From UBA7067 sp051880615 (GTDB taxonomy: Bacteria; Bacillota; Clostridia; Oscillospirales; Acutalibacteraceae), in the NCBI GenBank assembly GCA_051880615.1, contig JBJEOH010000012.1:1-64000 (forward strand): a stretch of DNA of 64,000 bases. The letters are read 5' to 3'. Of the stretch, positions 16,437-25,812 are shown in pieces. The translations under genes were made by a program, and so were the position numbers. Under the pieces are notes generated by a model. The model was given only the letters and a program-made list of their open reading frames with translations, was not told where the DNA came from and searched no databases. Numbering within the stretch: the stretch's first letter is position 1; each line of letters begins with the position of its first letter.

Positions 16437-16495
16437 AAGGCAATTTGCCTTGAATTTCGGATACTATAAGATAAATAACGCTTTTTGCGTTTTTT
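16437..16495 (+). promoter_or_regulatory. Palindrome and leader hairpin upstream of the transketolase operon
   Basis: AAGGCAA-T-TTGCCTT at 16437-16451 could be an operator. AACGC-TTTTT-GCGTT plus a T-run at 16477-16495 could be a small terminator or attenuator, 30 nt before the start codon. Function is inferred. Confidence 0.4.
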
Positions 16496-16524
16496 CATAG
16501 TAGATAAGAAAGGAAAGATTTGGT

Positions 16525-17370
16525 ATGAACAGTGCAGAACTTCTTGAGCTTAAAATGCTCGCCTGCAAATCAAGGATGGGCGCGATTATCGGCACCTATA
16601 ACGCAAAATCCGGTCATCCGGGCGGCTCTTTGTCCGCAGCAGATATTTTTACCTATCTTTATTTTAAAGAGATGAATGTAGACCCCGAAAATCCGAAGAA
16701 CCCCGACAGGGACCGCTTTGTGCTTTCAAAGGGTCACGGCTGCCCCAGCCTTTATGCAACACTCGCATTGAAGGGCTACTTCCCGTTTAATGAGCTTGAA
16801 AAGCTCCGTCATGTCGGCGCAATGCTTCAGGGTCACCCGGATATGAAGGGTACACCGGGCGTTGATATGAGCAGCGGCTCTCTCGGACAGGGCGTTTCGG
16901 CAGCCTGCGGAATGGCTGTTGCTGCAAAGGTTGACGGCAGGGACTACCGTGTTTACACCGTTTTAGGCGACGGTGAGTGCGAAGAGGGTCAGGTATGGGA
17001 GGCTGCAATGTTTGCTTCTCACTATAAGCTTGACAATCTGTGCGTTATCGTTGACAACAACGGACTCCAGATTGACGGCAAGGTTGAGGATGTTGCAGGT
17101 CTTTGCAACCTTAAGGAAAAGTTCGAGGCTTTCGGCTTCGGTGCAATAGAGATTGACGGTCACGACTTTGAACAAATCGAAAAGGCTTTTGCTGCTGCGC
17201 GTGAGTGCAAGGACAAGCCGTTTGCGGTTATCGCTAAGACGGTAAAGGGCAAGGGCGTTTCGTTTATGGAAAATCAGGTTGGCTGGCACGGCGTTGCTCC
17301 TAACGACGAGCAGTACAAGCAGGCTATGGCTGAGCTTGAGCAGCAGCTTAAAGAGATTGAGGAGGCGTAA
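16525..17370 (+). CDS. Transketolase, N-terminal (thiamine diphosphate-binding) subunit
   Basis: A 281-aa subunit carrying the thiamine diphosphate and metal site: GDGECEEGQVWEAAMFAS, then VDNNGLQIDG. Also HPGGSLSAADI, SKGHGCPSLYA and MLQGHPDMKGTPGVDMSSGS. It transfers two-carbon ketol units in the pentose phosphate pathway. Many Clostridia and archaea split transketolase into two genes, as here. ATG 16525 follows AAGGAAAG. The second subunit starts 3 nt after its stop. Confidence 0.93.
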   Translation: MNSAELLELKMLACKSRMGAIIGTYNAKSGHPGGSLSAADIFTYLYFKEMNVDPENPKNPDRDRFVLSKGHGCPSLYATLALKGYFPFNELEKLRHVGAMLQGHPDMKGTPGVDMSSGSLGQGVSAACGMAVAAKVDGRDYRVYTVLGDGECEEGQVWEAAMFASHYKLDNLCVIVDNNGLQIDGKVEDVAGLCNLKEKFEAFGFGAIEIDGHDFEQIEKAFAAARECKDKPFAVIAKTVKGKGVSFMENQVGWHGVAPNDEQYKQAMAELEQQLKEIEEA

Positions 17371-17373
17371 GCA

Positions 17374-18321
17374 ATGGCAGAAGTGATTAAGAAGGCAACG
17401 AGAGAGAGCTTTGGTATGGCTCTGTGCGAGCTTGCAAAGACAAATAAAGACATTGTTGTTCTTGACGCCGACCTTTCAGGCTCAACAAAAACAGCTATGT
17501 TCCAGAAGGTATTCCCCGAAAGATTTTTCAACTGCGGTATCGCAGAGGGAAATATGATAAGCACTGCGGCAGGACTTGCCGCCTGCGGCAAAATTCCGTT
17601 CGCCGCTTCCTTTGCAATGTTCGCAACGGGCAGAGCATACGAGCAGATAAGAAACTCGGTTGCTTATCCGCACCTTAATGTAAAAATCGCAGGCTCTCAC
17701 GCAGGCATTTCAGTCGGTGAGGACGGTGCAACACACCAGTGCTGTGAGGACATCGCGCTGATGAAAACACTGCCGGGTATGACCATCATCAACCCTGCCG
17801 ACCACTGGGAGATGATGGCGGCTGTCAAGGCGGCTGTTGAGTATGACGGTCCTGTATATCTTCGTCTGGGCAGACTTGCTGTTGACAGCTTCAATGACCC
17901 CGATAATTATGATTTCACTCTCGGCAAGGGTATCACACTGCACGAGGGCAACGATATAACGGTTATCGCATCGGGCATTGTTGTCAAGGATGCGTTGGAG
18001 GCTGTTAGGGAGCTTGAGGCTCAGGGCATCAACGCAAGACTTATCAATATACACACAATCAAGCCGATTGACGAGGAAATCATCATTAAGGCGGCTAAGG
18101 AAACAGGCAGAATCGTAACAGTTGAGGAGCATAATGTTGTCGGCGGTCTTGGTGACAGCGTGTGCGATGTTACGGCGAGAAGATGCCCTGTTCCCGTTAC
18201 TAAAATCGGTATTCAGGACAGATTCGGCATTTCAGGCCCTGCACCTGAGCTTTTAAAGCTGTTCGGTCTTTCAAAGGAAAACATCGCAAAGGTAGTTTCC
18301 GACATTGTGAAGAACGGCTGA
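17374..18321 (+). CDS. Transketolase, C-terminal (pyrimidine-binding) subunit
   Basis: A 315-aa partner of the preceding subunit. It carries the pyrimidine-binding domain (VVLDADLSGSTKT, NCGIAEGNMISTAAGLAACG with the catalytic Glu) and the C-terminal transketolase domain (LINIHTIKPIDEEII, VVEEH-type VTVEEHNVVGGLGDSV). The GGAGG at the end of the first gene serves as its RBS, so translation is coupled. A hairpin terminator follows. Confidence 0.93.
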   Translation: MAEVIKKATRESFGMALCELAKTNKDIVVLDADLSGSTKTAMFQKVFPERFFNCGIAEGNMISTAAGLAACGKIPFAASFAMFATGRAYEQIRNSVAYPHLNVKIAGSHAGISVGEDGATHQCCEDIALMKTLPGMTIINPADHWEMMAAVKAAVEYDGPVYLRLGRLAVDSFNDPDNYDFTLGKGITLHEGNDITVIASGIVVKDALEAVRELEAQGINARLINIHTIKPIDEEIIIKAAKETGRIVTVEEHNVVGGLGDSVCDVTARRCPVPVTKIGIQDRFGISGPAPELLKLFGLSKENIAKVVSDIVKNG

Positions 18322-18356
18322 TATAAGGTTTGATAAAATATTATCAGTTTAGTAAT

Positions 18357-18390
18357 GCCTCCCGTACCCTTTGGCGCAGGAGGCGTTTTT
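18357..18390 (+). terminator. Terminator of the transketolase operon
   Basis: GCCTCC pairs with GGAGGC, followed by GTTTTT. It lies directly before the LRR-dockerin gene. Confidence 0.75.
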
Positions 18391-18406
18391 GTTTGGAGGT
18401 AGCAAT

Positions 18407-20083
18407 ATGAAAAAGAGAACAAGAGTAATTTCAATCCTGCTTGCGCTGATTATGGTTATCGGCATATGCCCGGTAACGGCTGTGACAGCCTCAGCCGCCG
18501 ACGAAACCGTTTACACCTGCGGCATTTATGAATACACCCTGACGGACAAGGGTGCGGCTATTGTAGGCTGCAACGGCACAGACAGGAGCCTGACAATACC
18601 GTCCACGCTTGACGGCAACAAGGTTGTCGAAATCGGCGAGTGTGTATTTTTAGGCGCTGCGCTTGACAGCCTGACAATTCCCGAGGGTGTCACGACTATC
18701 CGTCAGTTTGCCTTGGCTGACAGCGAAATTACCGACATCAGCTTTCCGAAAAGCCTGAATACTGTTGAGAAAGGCGCCTTTGATGATGCTGCTTTCTTTG
18801 TTGAAGCAAAAAAGAAAAGCGATTTCTACATCATCGGCGACGGCTTGCTGTACTGGTACAACAAAAACAGAATGAACATCGTTGTTCCCGACACTGTAAA
18901 GACGATACCCGAATGGCTTTTCAATCGCTGCTTTGCTGATACTGTTGTTCTGTCCGAGAACATAACCGAAATACCCACAGGGGCATTCCAGAACTCTGAG
19001 TGCATATCAATCACGCTCGGTTCAAGGGTAAGGTATATACACAGCTATGCGTTTACCAACTGCGCTAATCTTGAGAGCATAACCATACCCGACAGTGTGC
19101 AGTGGGTATCCTTAAGAGCATTCAAGGACTGTACCTCCCTTAAAAATGTTGACCTCGGCAAAATAGATAACATTGCAACATCGCTTTTTGAAAACTGCAC
19201 AAGCCTTGAAAGCCTTACATTGCCCGACGGCATAATCGAAATCCGTGACGCTGCCTTTAAGGGCTGTACGGCTCTTGATAATCTTGTTATACCCGATGGC
19301 TGCACCCTGATAGCCTGGAGTGCTTTTCAGGACTGCACATCACTTAAAAACCTGACTGTTCCCAAAAGCGTCAAGAGCATAGAGGGATATGCATTTGATA
19401 ATACCCCGTTTCTTGCAAGTCACAGTGAGAAGTTTGTCATACTCGGTGACGAAGTGCTTGTGAAGTATAACGGCACGGACAAAAAAGTGAATATTCCGGA
19501 CGGCGTAAAGAAAATCGCTCCGATTGTTTTCTACAGAAACGAAATTATCGAGCATGTTACAATACCCGATACCGTAACGGAAATAGGCACCTGTGCCTTT
19601 GATTCTACCGCTATAAGTGAGCTGAAGCTTCCGAGAAACCTTGAAATAATAGGCTCGTCGGCGTTCAGGTTCTGCAGCAACATCACCGAGGTGTCTATAC
19701 CCGGCTCGGTCAAGGTAATTAATGACAGTGCATTTTGCCTGTGCCAGAACTTAAAGACGATCGTGGTGCCAAGGAGTGTTGAAGAAATCAAAATCGATGC
19801 ATTTGCCTGGCGCAATGACGAAGCTGTGTTTTACGGCTTTGACGGCTCGTATATTCAGCAGTATGCGGCGGAAAAAAATCTTACATTCTCGGTACTGCCT
19901 GACGAGGGCGACATAAACGCCGACGGTAAGGTGAGCCTTATCGACGCCGTAACCGCACAAAAGGCGGCGCTTAAGCTTATTACATTTGATATAATCAGCC
20001 AGGCTGTCGCAGATATTAACTGTGACAGCAGGATAACCGTCTTTGACGCTATCTCAATCCAGAAGCTGTCACTCCACTCTTAA
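18407..20083 (+). CDS. Secreted BspA-type leucine-rich repeat protein with dockerin (copy 1)
   Basis: A 558-aa secreted protein. Signal peptide at 1-33 (ISILLALIMVIGICPVTAV). About 12 LRR_5/BspA repeats of the form F-x-x-C-x-x-L-x-x-[IV]-x-[IL]-P-x-x-[IV] span residues about 40-490. A type I dockerin ends the protein (GDINADGKVSLIDAVTAQKA, then DINCDSRITVFDAISIQKL). The LRR part is a protein- or mucin-binding surface; the dockerin would dock it to a cohesin. ATG 18407 follows TTGGAGG. The next gene is a near-identical tandem copy. The last codons (CTGTCACTCCACTCT) come from the genomic repeat arm. Confidence 0.9.
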   Translation: MKKRTRVISILLALIMVIGICPVTAVTASAADETVYTCGIYEYTLTDKGAAIVGCNGTDRSLTIPSTLDGNKVVEIGECVFLGAALDSLTIPEGVTTIRQFALADSEITDISFPKSLNTVEKGAFDDAAFFVEAKKKSDFYIIGDGLLYWYNKNRMNIVVPDTVKTIPEWLFNRCFADTVVLSENITEIPTGAFQNSECISITLGSRVRYIHSYAFTNCANLESITIPDSVQWVSLRAFKDCTSLKNVDLGKIDNIATSLFENCTSLESLTLPDGIIEIRDAAFKGCTALDNLVIPDGCTLIAWSAFQDCTSLKNLTVPKSVKSIEGYAFDNTPFLASHSEKFVILGDEVLVKYNGTDKKVNIPDGVKKIAPIVFYRNEIIEHVTIPDTVTEIGTCAFDSTAISELKLPRNLEIIGSSAFRFCSNITEVSIPGSVKVINDSAFCLCQNLKTIVVPRSVEEIKIDAFAWRNDEAVFYGFDGSYIQQYAAEKNLTFSVLPDEGDINADGKVSLIDAVTAQKAALKLITFDIISQAVADINCDSRITVFDAISIQKLSLHS

Positions 20084-20115
20084 AAACCGCAATACTAATA
20101 TTCGGGGGTAACAAT

Positions 20116-21798
20116 ATGAAAAAAAGAACAAGGGCAATATCAATTCTGCTTGCACTGATTATGCTTATCACCGTATGCCCGATAACGGCTGTGACAGCCT
20201 CAGCCGCCGACGAAACCGTTTACACCTGCGGCATTTATGAATACACCCTGACGGACAAGGGTGCGGCTATTGTAGGCTGTAACGGCACAGACAGGAGTTT
20301 GACAATACCGTCCACGCTCGACGGCAACAAGGTTGTCGAAATCGGAAAGTGCGTATTTTTAGGCGCTCAGCTTGACAGCCTGACAATTCCCGAGGGCATC
20401 ACGACTATCCGTCAGCTTGCCTTGGCTGACAGCAGTATTACGGACATCAGCTTTCCGAAAAGCCTGAAGACTGTTGAGGAAGGCGCCTTTGATGATGCGG
20501 CTTTCTTTGTTGAAGCAAAAAAGAAAAGTGATTTCTACATTGTCGGCAACGGCTTGCTGTACTGGTACAACAAAAATAATTTGAACATCGTTGTTCCCGA
20601 CACTGTAAAGACGATACCCGAATGGCTTTTCAATAACTGCTTTGCGGATACTGTTGTTCTGTCCGAGAACATAACCGAAATACCCGTAGGGGCATTCCGT
20701 GACTCTGAGTTCACTTCAATCACGCTCGGCTCAAAGGTAAGGTATATATACTATTACGCATTTGCCGACTGCGCTAATCTTGAGAGCATAACCATACCCG
20801 ACAGTGTGCAGTGGGTAGCCTATAAAGCATTCCAGAACTGCACCTCCCTTAAAAATGTTGACCTCGGCAAAATACAGGACATCGGATCATCGCTTTTTGA
20901 AAACTGCACAAGCCTTGAAAGCCTTACATTGCCCGATGGTATAATCGAAATCTGTGACGCTGCATTTAAGGGCTGTACGGCTCTTGATAATCTTGTTATA
21001 CCCGATGGCTGCACCCTGATAGACAAGTATGCTTTTCAGGACTGCACATCGCTCAAAAACCTGACTGTTCCCAAAAGCGTCAAGACCATAGAGGGATACG
21101 CATTTGATAATACTCCTTTTCTTGAAAATCACCGTGAGAAGTTTGTCGTACTCGGTGACGAAGTGCTTGTGAAGTATAACGGCACTGACAGAAAAGTGAA
21201 TATTCCTGACGGCGTAAAGAAAATTGCTCCGAATGTTTTTTACAGAAACGAAATTATCGAGCAGGTTACAATACCCGATACCGTAACGGAAATAGGCAAC
21301 TGTGCTTTTGATTCAAGCGGAATAAGGGAGCTGAAGCTGCCGAAAAACCTTGAAATAATAGGCTTGTCAGCGTTCAGGAACTGCAATAACCTTACCGAGG
21401 TTGCCATACCAGGTTCGGTCAGATTAATTAAAGAACAGGCTTTTTTCTTGTGCAGTAGCTTAAAGACAATCGTGGTGCCAAGGAGTGTTGAGGAGATCAG
21501 AATACACGCATTTACGATTACTTGGTGCGATGACGAAGCTGTGGTTTATGGCTTTGACGGCTCGTATATTCAGCAGTATGCGGCGGAAAAAGATCTTACA
21601 TTCTCGGTACTGCCTGACGAGGGCGACATAAACGCCGACGGTAAGGTCAGCCTTATCGACGCCGTAACAGCACAAAAGGCGGCGATTAAGCTTATTACCT
21701 TAAATATAATCGACACAGCCGTTGCTGATATAAACGGCGATCTTAGCGTGACAATGTTCGATGCAATCTCAATACAGAAGCTGTCACTCCACTCTTAA
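20116..21798 (+). CDS. Secreted BspA-type leucine-rich repeat protein with dockerin (copy 2)
   Basis: A 560-aa tandem paralogue of the previous gene, with the same signal peptide, LRR array, dockerin and C-terminal KLSLHS. Differences cluster in exposed LRR positions (for example VRYIHSYAFTN becomes VRYIYYYAFAD), suggesting a diversified ligand surface. Second dockerin repeat reads DINGDLSVTMFDAISIQKL, so the calcium residues remain. The 32-nt gap contains GGGGG before ATG 20116; both may be cotranscribed. A strong terminator follows. Confidence 0.9.
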   Translation: MKKRTRAISILLALIMLITVCPITAVTASAADETVYTCGIYEYTLTDKGAAIVGCNGTDRSLTIPSTLDGNKVVEIGKCVFLGAQLDSLTIPEGITTIRQLALADSSITDISFPKSLKTVEEGAFDDAAFFVEAKKKSDFYIVGNGLLYWYNKNNLNIVVPDTVKTIPEWLFNNCFADTVVLSENITEIPVGAFRDSEFTSITLGSKVRYIYYYAFADCANLESITIPDSVQWVAYKAFQNCTSLKNVDLGKIQDIGSSLFENCTSLESLTLPDGIIEICDAAFKGCTALDNLVIPDGCTLIDKYAFQDCTSLKNLTVPKSVKTIEGYAFDNTPFLENHREKFVVLGDEVLVKYNGTDRKVNIPDGVKKIAPNVFYRNEIIEQVTIPDTVTEIGNCAFDSSGIRELKLPKNLEIIGLSAFRNCNNLTEVAIPGSVRLIKEQAFFLCSSLKTIVVPRSVEEIRIHAFTITWCDDEAVVYGFDGSYIQQYAAEKDLTFSVLPDEGDINADGKVSLIDAVTAQKAAIKLITLNIIDTAVADINGDLSVTMFDAISIQKLSLHS

Positions 21799-21817
21799 AA
21801 CTCCACTTAAAAAACAA

Positions 21818-21857
21818 CCGTACAGCAGGGTGAAAACCTGTGCTGTGCGGTTTTTTT
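21818..21857 (+). terminator. Terminator after the LRR-dockerin pair
   Basis: CCGTACAGCAGG pairs with CCTGTGCTGTGCGG (one bulge), followed by seven T. Confidence 0.85.
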
Positions 21858-21979
21858 CTGCGCAATATTCCCCTTGTTACTGCGGTTATATCTCCTGACT
21901 TGATTATTTTGTATGGACTGCACAGAGTATGCAAGCGTATTTCTCTATTGTTTTGGTAGGCATTTTTTTAACACGAATA

Positions 21980-22009
21980 TTGACATATATTGGAAAACGG
22001 TGATAAAAT
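21980..22009 (+). promoter_or_regulatory. Promoter of the transglutaminase-dockerin gene
   Basis: TTGACA at 21980-21985, an 18-nt spacer and TAAAAT at 22004-22009, about 120 nt before the start codon. Confidence 0.75.
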
Positions 22010-22127
22010 TAATATGAATAGATATGGTAATGTTGAAGTTTTTTTGTGTGTTCGCACAATTCAGTGCCTATTTTGAGCCTGAACACAACACTTCAGCCTG
22101 AATTATTATTTGAAAGGACTGATAATT

Positions 22128-25100
22128 ATGAAACGCGCTTCTCTACGACTCACGGCAATTATCTTAACCCTGCTGCTCTGCTTTACCTGCCTGCCTGTTG
22201 CGGCGGCAGACACAGAGGAAGCTGAAAGCTCCACCTGCGTTTATCTGTCGGATATTGAGTATCAGAGCGCCAACATAGGCTACGGTACGCTGCACCTTGA
22301 CGGGAATATGAACGATGAGCAAAGCTCGCTTATCGTTGACGGCAGCCGACTCTATTTTGACAAGAGCATTACGGCTCACGCATCGTCAACACTTGTTTAC
22401 AGTCTTTCGGGCTATGAGCAGTACCAATACTTTACCTCGCAGATAGGCATTGACGCATCGCAAGGCTCAAAGGGAAATGCGATATTCCATATCTATACCT
22501 CGGCTGACGGCAGCGAATGGACTGAGGTTTATGTCAGCGGCGCGCTGACAGCCGCGAGCGAATCCGAGTTTGTGTCGGTTGATATATCACAGGCTGCATA
22601 TTTAAAGCTTTATGCGGATTCAAACGGCGGCAACGGCAACGACCACACAACCTTTGCAGATGCAAAGCTTTCAAATTCACCTCAGGGCTTTGAGGGCGGA
22701 AGTGCGGTTTTAAAGACCGTTGAGGAGTACGACGAAATACTCAGTACATATAAAAACGGCAGCACAGATTACCTTGCTCTGCTTGATAATGCGCAGTTTG
22801 TGCATACGCTGTTTCAGCGCACCTTCACGGCAAATGCTGGTTACAGAACGCTCAGCGTTTTGTGTAGCCGTGATTCAAAGTATGAGCAGATTATCGACTG
22901 GCTGCTTAATGACGAGGAGGCTCTGTCACTGTATATAACAGGCGGAGAGCCTTGCGGCTCGTACCAGAAATCCTTGGATGTTCTGTATGACCTTTACACC
23001 GCACACGGCGAGGATATGAACGATACCGAATACGGCTCGCTCTACAAAAAGATGATAATAACGCTGTCGCTTACTCATTCGGAAACTGTGTATGCGTGGT
23101 ATGACGCTACAATGATTTCAGACCCTGTTTACCGCTACGAGATATACAAACAGCTCCACAGCGACGGACTTCTCTGGAATGATATTTTTGAAAACCTCAC
23201 CGTTGAGGAAATGCGTTGGGTGCTGAACGCGCAGATAAGAGATGACGAAATTGTTGCGCTCAATACATATGTCAGAGAGAACAATTCGCTGACAGACTTC
23301 ACATACCAAAACTGGTGCAATATCAACGGATATACTTATATCGAGTACACCTTTGATTATTCCTACCCCGAGCACGCAAGCATTTTTGATGTTTTTGAAC
23401 AGGGCGCTGTCTGCGGCGGAATATCAAAATCAAGCGTGAATATCCGTCAGGTGTTCGGTATTCCCGGTGCGGCAATCGGTCAGCCGGGTCACTGCGCGTG
23501 GCTCGATTACAGATTCACAGACAACGACTCGGTTTGCTATATAGGCAACGATGTTTCAGGCTGGACAAAATCTGAACGCGGCGAGAGAATGCCGTGCGGC
23601 TGGGGCTCTGCCGCTTGGAAAACAAACGGCTACTCCGTATGCTACGCCCTGCTGTCACAGTCGGCTTTGAACGATGAGGAAAACTATGACAAGGCTTTAA
23701 AGCTCAACGCAATGGCTGGTGCTTTCCCCGATGAGGCGGAGGCTATATCCAAGGCGGCTATCGGCGTTCAGAATATAAATCTTGACTCTCTCTATAACCT
23801 TGTTATGTCTGTGAGCAAACGCTCGGCAACTGAGAGCGAATGTCTTGAATTGATTGAGCTTATTGAGGATAATTTCTACGGCTATCCTCTGCCGATGTGG
23901 GATTTGATTAATCTTGTCAAGACGAACTGCAATGTTTCGTCTGACATTGCAACGGCTGAAATTATGCTTTCATCACACGAGGCACTGCTCAAGGGTGCAA
24001 ATATCACCGCTGAGCAGTCAACTCAGCCCGGTCCCTGCAAGGTGATTGCCAACGATATTTTGTCTAAGAATTCGTTTGCGCTTGCTTCATTCTCGTTAAG
24101 CGGAGAAAATGCAGGAGCGTTGAGCCTTAGCAATGTGTTCAGTGACAGCGCGGTGCTTGAATACAGCCTTGACGGCGGCGAAAGCTGGAACAGTGCAAAT
24201 GCCCTTTCAACTGTATTGACAGATGAACAGCTTGCCCTTGTCAATGACGAGGATAATATTCTCGTCCGCCTTGAGGGTATGGAAAATTACGATACAATCG
24301 ACATTTCAAAGGCGGCAACTCCGACAAATCTCTACAACAATGACCTTGAAAACAGGGTTATCAACGCCAATGAAACTATGGAGTGGAGCTTTGACCAAAC
24401 CGAGTGGACTTCGTTTGCAGACTCAGCTCCCGACTTAAGCGGCGACAAGACGGTGTATGTTCGTGTTGCAACCTCAGGCACTGCATTTGCAAGTGACGCT
24501 GTTGAGCTTAGCTACACAGCAGACGCTTCCAATCTTCAGAAGTCCTACATTACGCTCGACAGGGTTTCTGTTGTAAGCTGTTCGACAGAGGCGGCAAACC
24601 ACGGCGAATACGCCTACAAGTCTATCGACGGCAATATTAACACATTCTGGCACACAAACTGGACGAGTAACTCCGATTTGGACAGATATATTATCTTTGA
24701 GCTTGATGAGGTGACAAAGCTGTCGGCGATTGACTATGTTCCCCGTCAGGACGCCAACAACGGCAGATTCACAAGCTGTGAGGTTTTCGTAAGCCTTGAC
24801 GGCGAAAGCTGGACCTTGGCTGGCAGCGGCGAAGGCTGGGCGGTTGACCGCTCAACCAAGACGATTGTGTTTGAGCAGCCGCTTGATGCAAAATATGTCA
24901 AGGTTGTCGGCACAGCGGCATATGCTAATTTCGGCTCTGCTGCTATGATAAACTTTTATGAGGATTTATCATACATACTGGGCGATGTCAGCTTAGACGG
25001 AAAGGTAAATCTCTTTGACGCGCTGCTGATTTCAAGGCATAATCTGCATTTTGAACAATTAACAGACACCGCACTCCTTGCAGCCGATGTAAACGGCGAC

Positions 25101-25202
25101 TCAAAGGTAAACCTTGCCGACGCAATCCTCGTTCAGAGGTATGCGGCTAAAATAGATGTCAGCTACCCAATCGGTGCGGTTGTGACACAGAGTGGAGAGT
25201 GA
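22128..25202 (+). CDS. Secreted NPCBM - transglutaminase-like - F5/8 C - dockerin protein
   Basis: A 1024-aa secreted protein. Signal peptide at 1-27 (LTAIILTLLLCFTCLPVAAA). An NPCBM-like carbohydrate-binding domain follows (about 38-184). A transglutaminase-like papain-fold region lies around 410-500: a Cys in GAVCGGISKSS (about 427), a His in GQPGHCAWLDYRF (about 454) with an Asp two residues on. An F5/8 type C (discoidin) domain spans about 820-945 and a dockerin about 950-1014 (GDVSLDGKVNLFDA, DVNGDSKVNLADA). It may hydrolyse or crosslink peptide bonds on host glycoproteins. ATG 22128 follows GAAAGGA. The last four codons and the stop lie in repeat R6. Confidence 0.82.
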   Translation: MKRASLRLTAIILTLLLCFTCLPVAAADTEEAESSTCVYLSDIEYQSANIGYGTLHLDGNMNDEQSSLIVDGSRLYFDKSITAHASSTLVYSLSGYEQYQYFTSQIGIDASQGSKGNAIFHIYTSADGSEWTEVYVSGALTAASESEFVSVDISQAAYLKLYADSNGGNGNDHTTFADAKLSNSPQGFEGGSAVLKTVEEYDEILSTYKNGSTDYLALLDNAQFVHTLFQRTFTANAGYRTLSVLCSRDSKYEQIIDWLLNDEEALSLYITGGEPCGSYQKSLDVLYDLYTAHGEDMNDTEYGSLYKKMIITLSLTHSETVYAWYDATMISDPVYRYEIYKQLHSDGLLWNDIFENLTVEEMRWVLNAQIRDDEIVALNTYVRENNSLTDFTYQNWCNINGYTYIEYTFDYSYPEHASIFDVFEQGAVCGGISKSSVNIRQVFGIPGAAIGQPGHCAWLDYRFTDNDSVCYIGNDVSGWTKSERGERMPCGWGSAAWKTNGYSVCYALLSQSALNDEENYDKALKLNAMAGAFPDEAEAISKAAIGVQNINLDSLYNLVMSVSKRSATESECLELIELIEDNFYGYPLPMWDLINLVKTNCNVSSDIATAEIMLSSHEALLKGANITAEQSTQPGPCKVIANDILSKNSFALASFSLSGENAGALSLSNVFSDSAVLEYSLDGGESWNSANALSTVLTDEQLALVNDEDNILVRLEGMENYDTIDISKAATPTNLYNNDLENRVINANETMEWSFDQTEWTSFADSAPDLSGDKTVYVRVATSGTAFASDAVELSYTADASNLQKSYITLDRVSVVSCSTEAANHGEYAYKSIDGNINTFWHTNWTSNSDLDRYIIFELDEVTKLSAIDYVPRQDANNGRFTSCEVFVSLDGESWTLAGSGEGWAVDRSTKTIVFEQPLDAKYVKVVGTAAYANFGSAAMINFYEDLSYILGDVSLDGKVNLFDALLISRHNLHFEQLTDTALLAADVNGDSKVNLADAILVQRYAAKIDVSYPIGAVVTQSGE

Positions 25203-25340
25203 AGAGTGAAGAGTGGAGAGGGTGCGGTGTAAGCACCGCAAAGAATAAAGAATAAATAATAAAGAATAATTGTGGTTGTCGCCGCAAGCGGCTCTTTAAA
25301 TAAAAAGTAGAGTCGAGCAGAATAAAACGAGAATAAACAG
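25189..25340. repeat. Partial fold-back repeat R6
   Basis: The arm GAGTGGAGAGTGAAGAGTG, a GTGCGGTG...CACCGC hairpin, AAGAATAAAGAATAA repeats, CCGCAAGCGG, and the GAGCAGAATAAAACGAGAAT module shared with R3. Confidence 0.7.
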
Positions 25341-25345
25341 TTGGA

Positions 25346-25597
25346 GCGTTTACTTTGGTGCTTATAATGCGCAGAAAGTGCATTATAAGTGCCATTAAAC
25401 GCCTGCTGAAAGGTACGGAGCGGAGAGGAACTGTGGCAGGCAATTTGACAAGCGCACAAGGTTGAACGCAAAACGGGGATTCCAAAGGGGTCTCCCTTTG
25501 GTCGTTTCAAGGATTGGGGTTTTTAGGGGAAAGGGAAAATCGAAATCCCTTTCCCCTGAATCAGTTTTTGCTTACTTTTTTCTGATAAAAAAGTAAG
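25346..25597. ncRNA. Candidate structured RNA or mobile hairpin element
   Basis: Five consecutive stems occupy this gap. A: GCGTTTA/TAAACGC outside GGTGCTTATAATGC/GCATTATAAGTGCC (25346-25402), the inner pairing using two G-U pairs. B: CCTGC/GCAGG (25402-25440). C: AAACG/CGTTT outside CCAAAGGG/CCCTTTGG (25471-25507). D: AGGGGAAAGGGA/TCCCTTTCCCCT (25525-25557). E: CTTACTTTTTT/AAAAAAGTAAG (25571-25597). No protein is convincing on either strand. The G-U pairs favour an RNA transcribed from the plus strand. A repeat-family hairpin element is the alternative. Confidence 0.45.
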
Positions 25598-25734
25598 TGC
25601 CTGCACGGCATGAGTGCAAAAGTTTTATAAAGCACCGTTGTGTATTACACTTACATTGCTTTTCTTTACGACAAAATAACCAAAAATCCTGCTAAATCTG
25701 CGGCGAATTATTTTCTTAAATCGCCGACAAATCA

Positions 25735-25763
25735 TTGACAAAACAGCACCGTAACTGTATAAT
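25735..25763 (+). promoter_or_regulatory. Consensus sigma-A promoter of the DUF177-rpmF operon
   Basis: TTGACA at 25735-25740, a 17-nt spacer and TATAAT at 25758-25763, both perfect consensus. Confidence 0.88.
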
Positions 25764-25812
25764 ATTATTCGGTGTTTTAATGTGCCGCAATTTGTGTTTG
25801 CGAGGTGTGCTT

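Noticed and set aside
25163..25510. 108- and 115-aa frames on the minus strand downstream of the transglutaminase gene
   Set aside because: They run through repeat R6 and the stem series, including hairpin arms; composition follows the repeats and there is no RBS.
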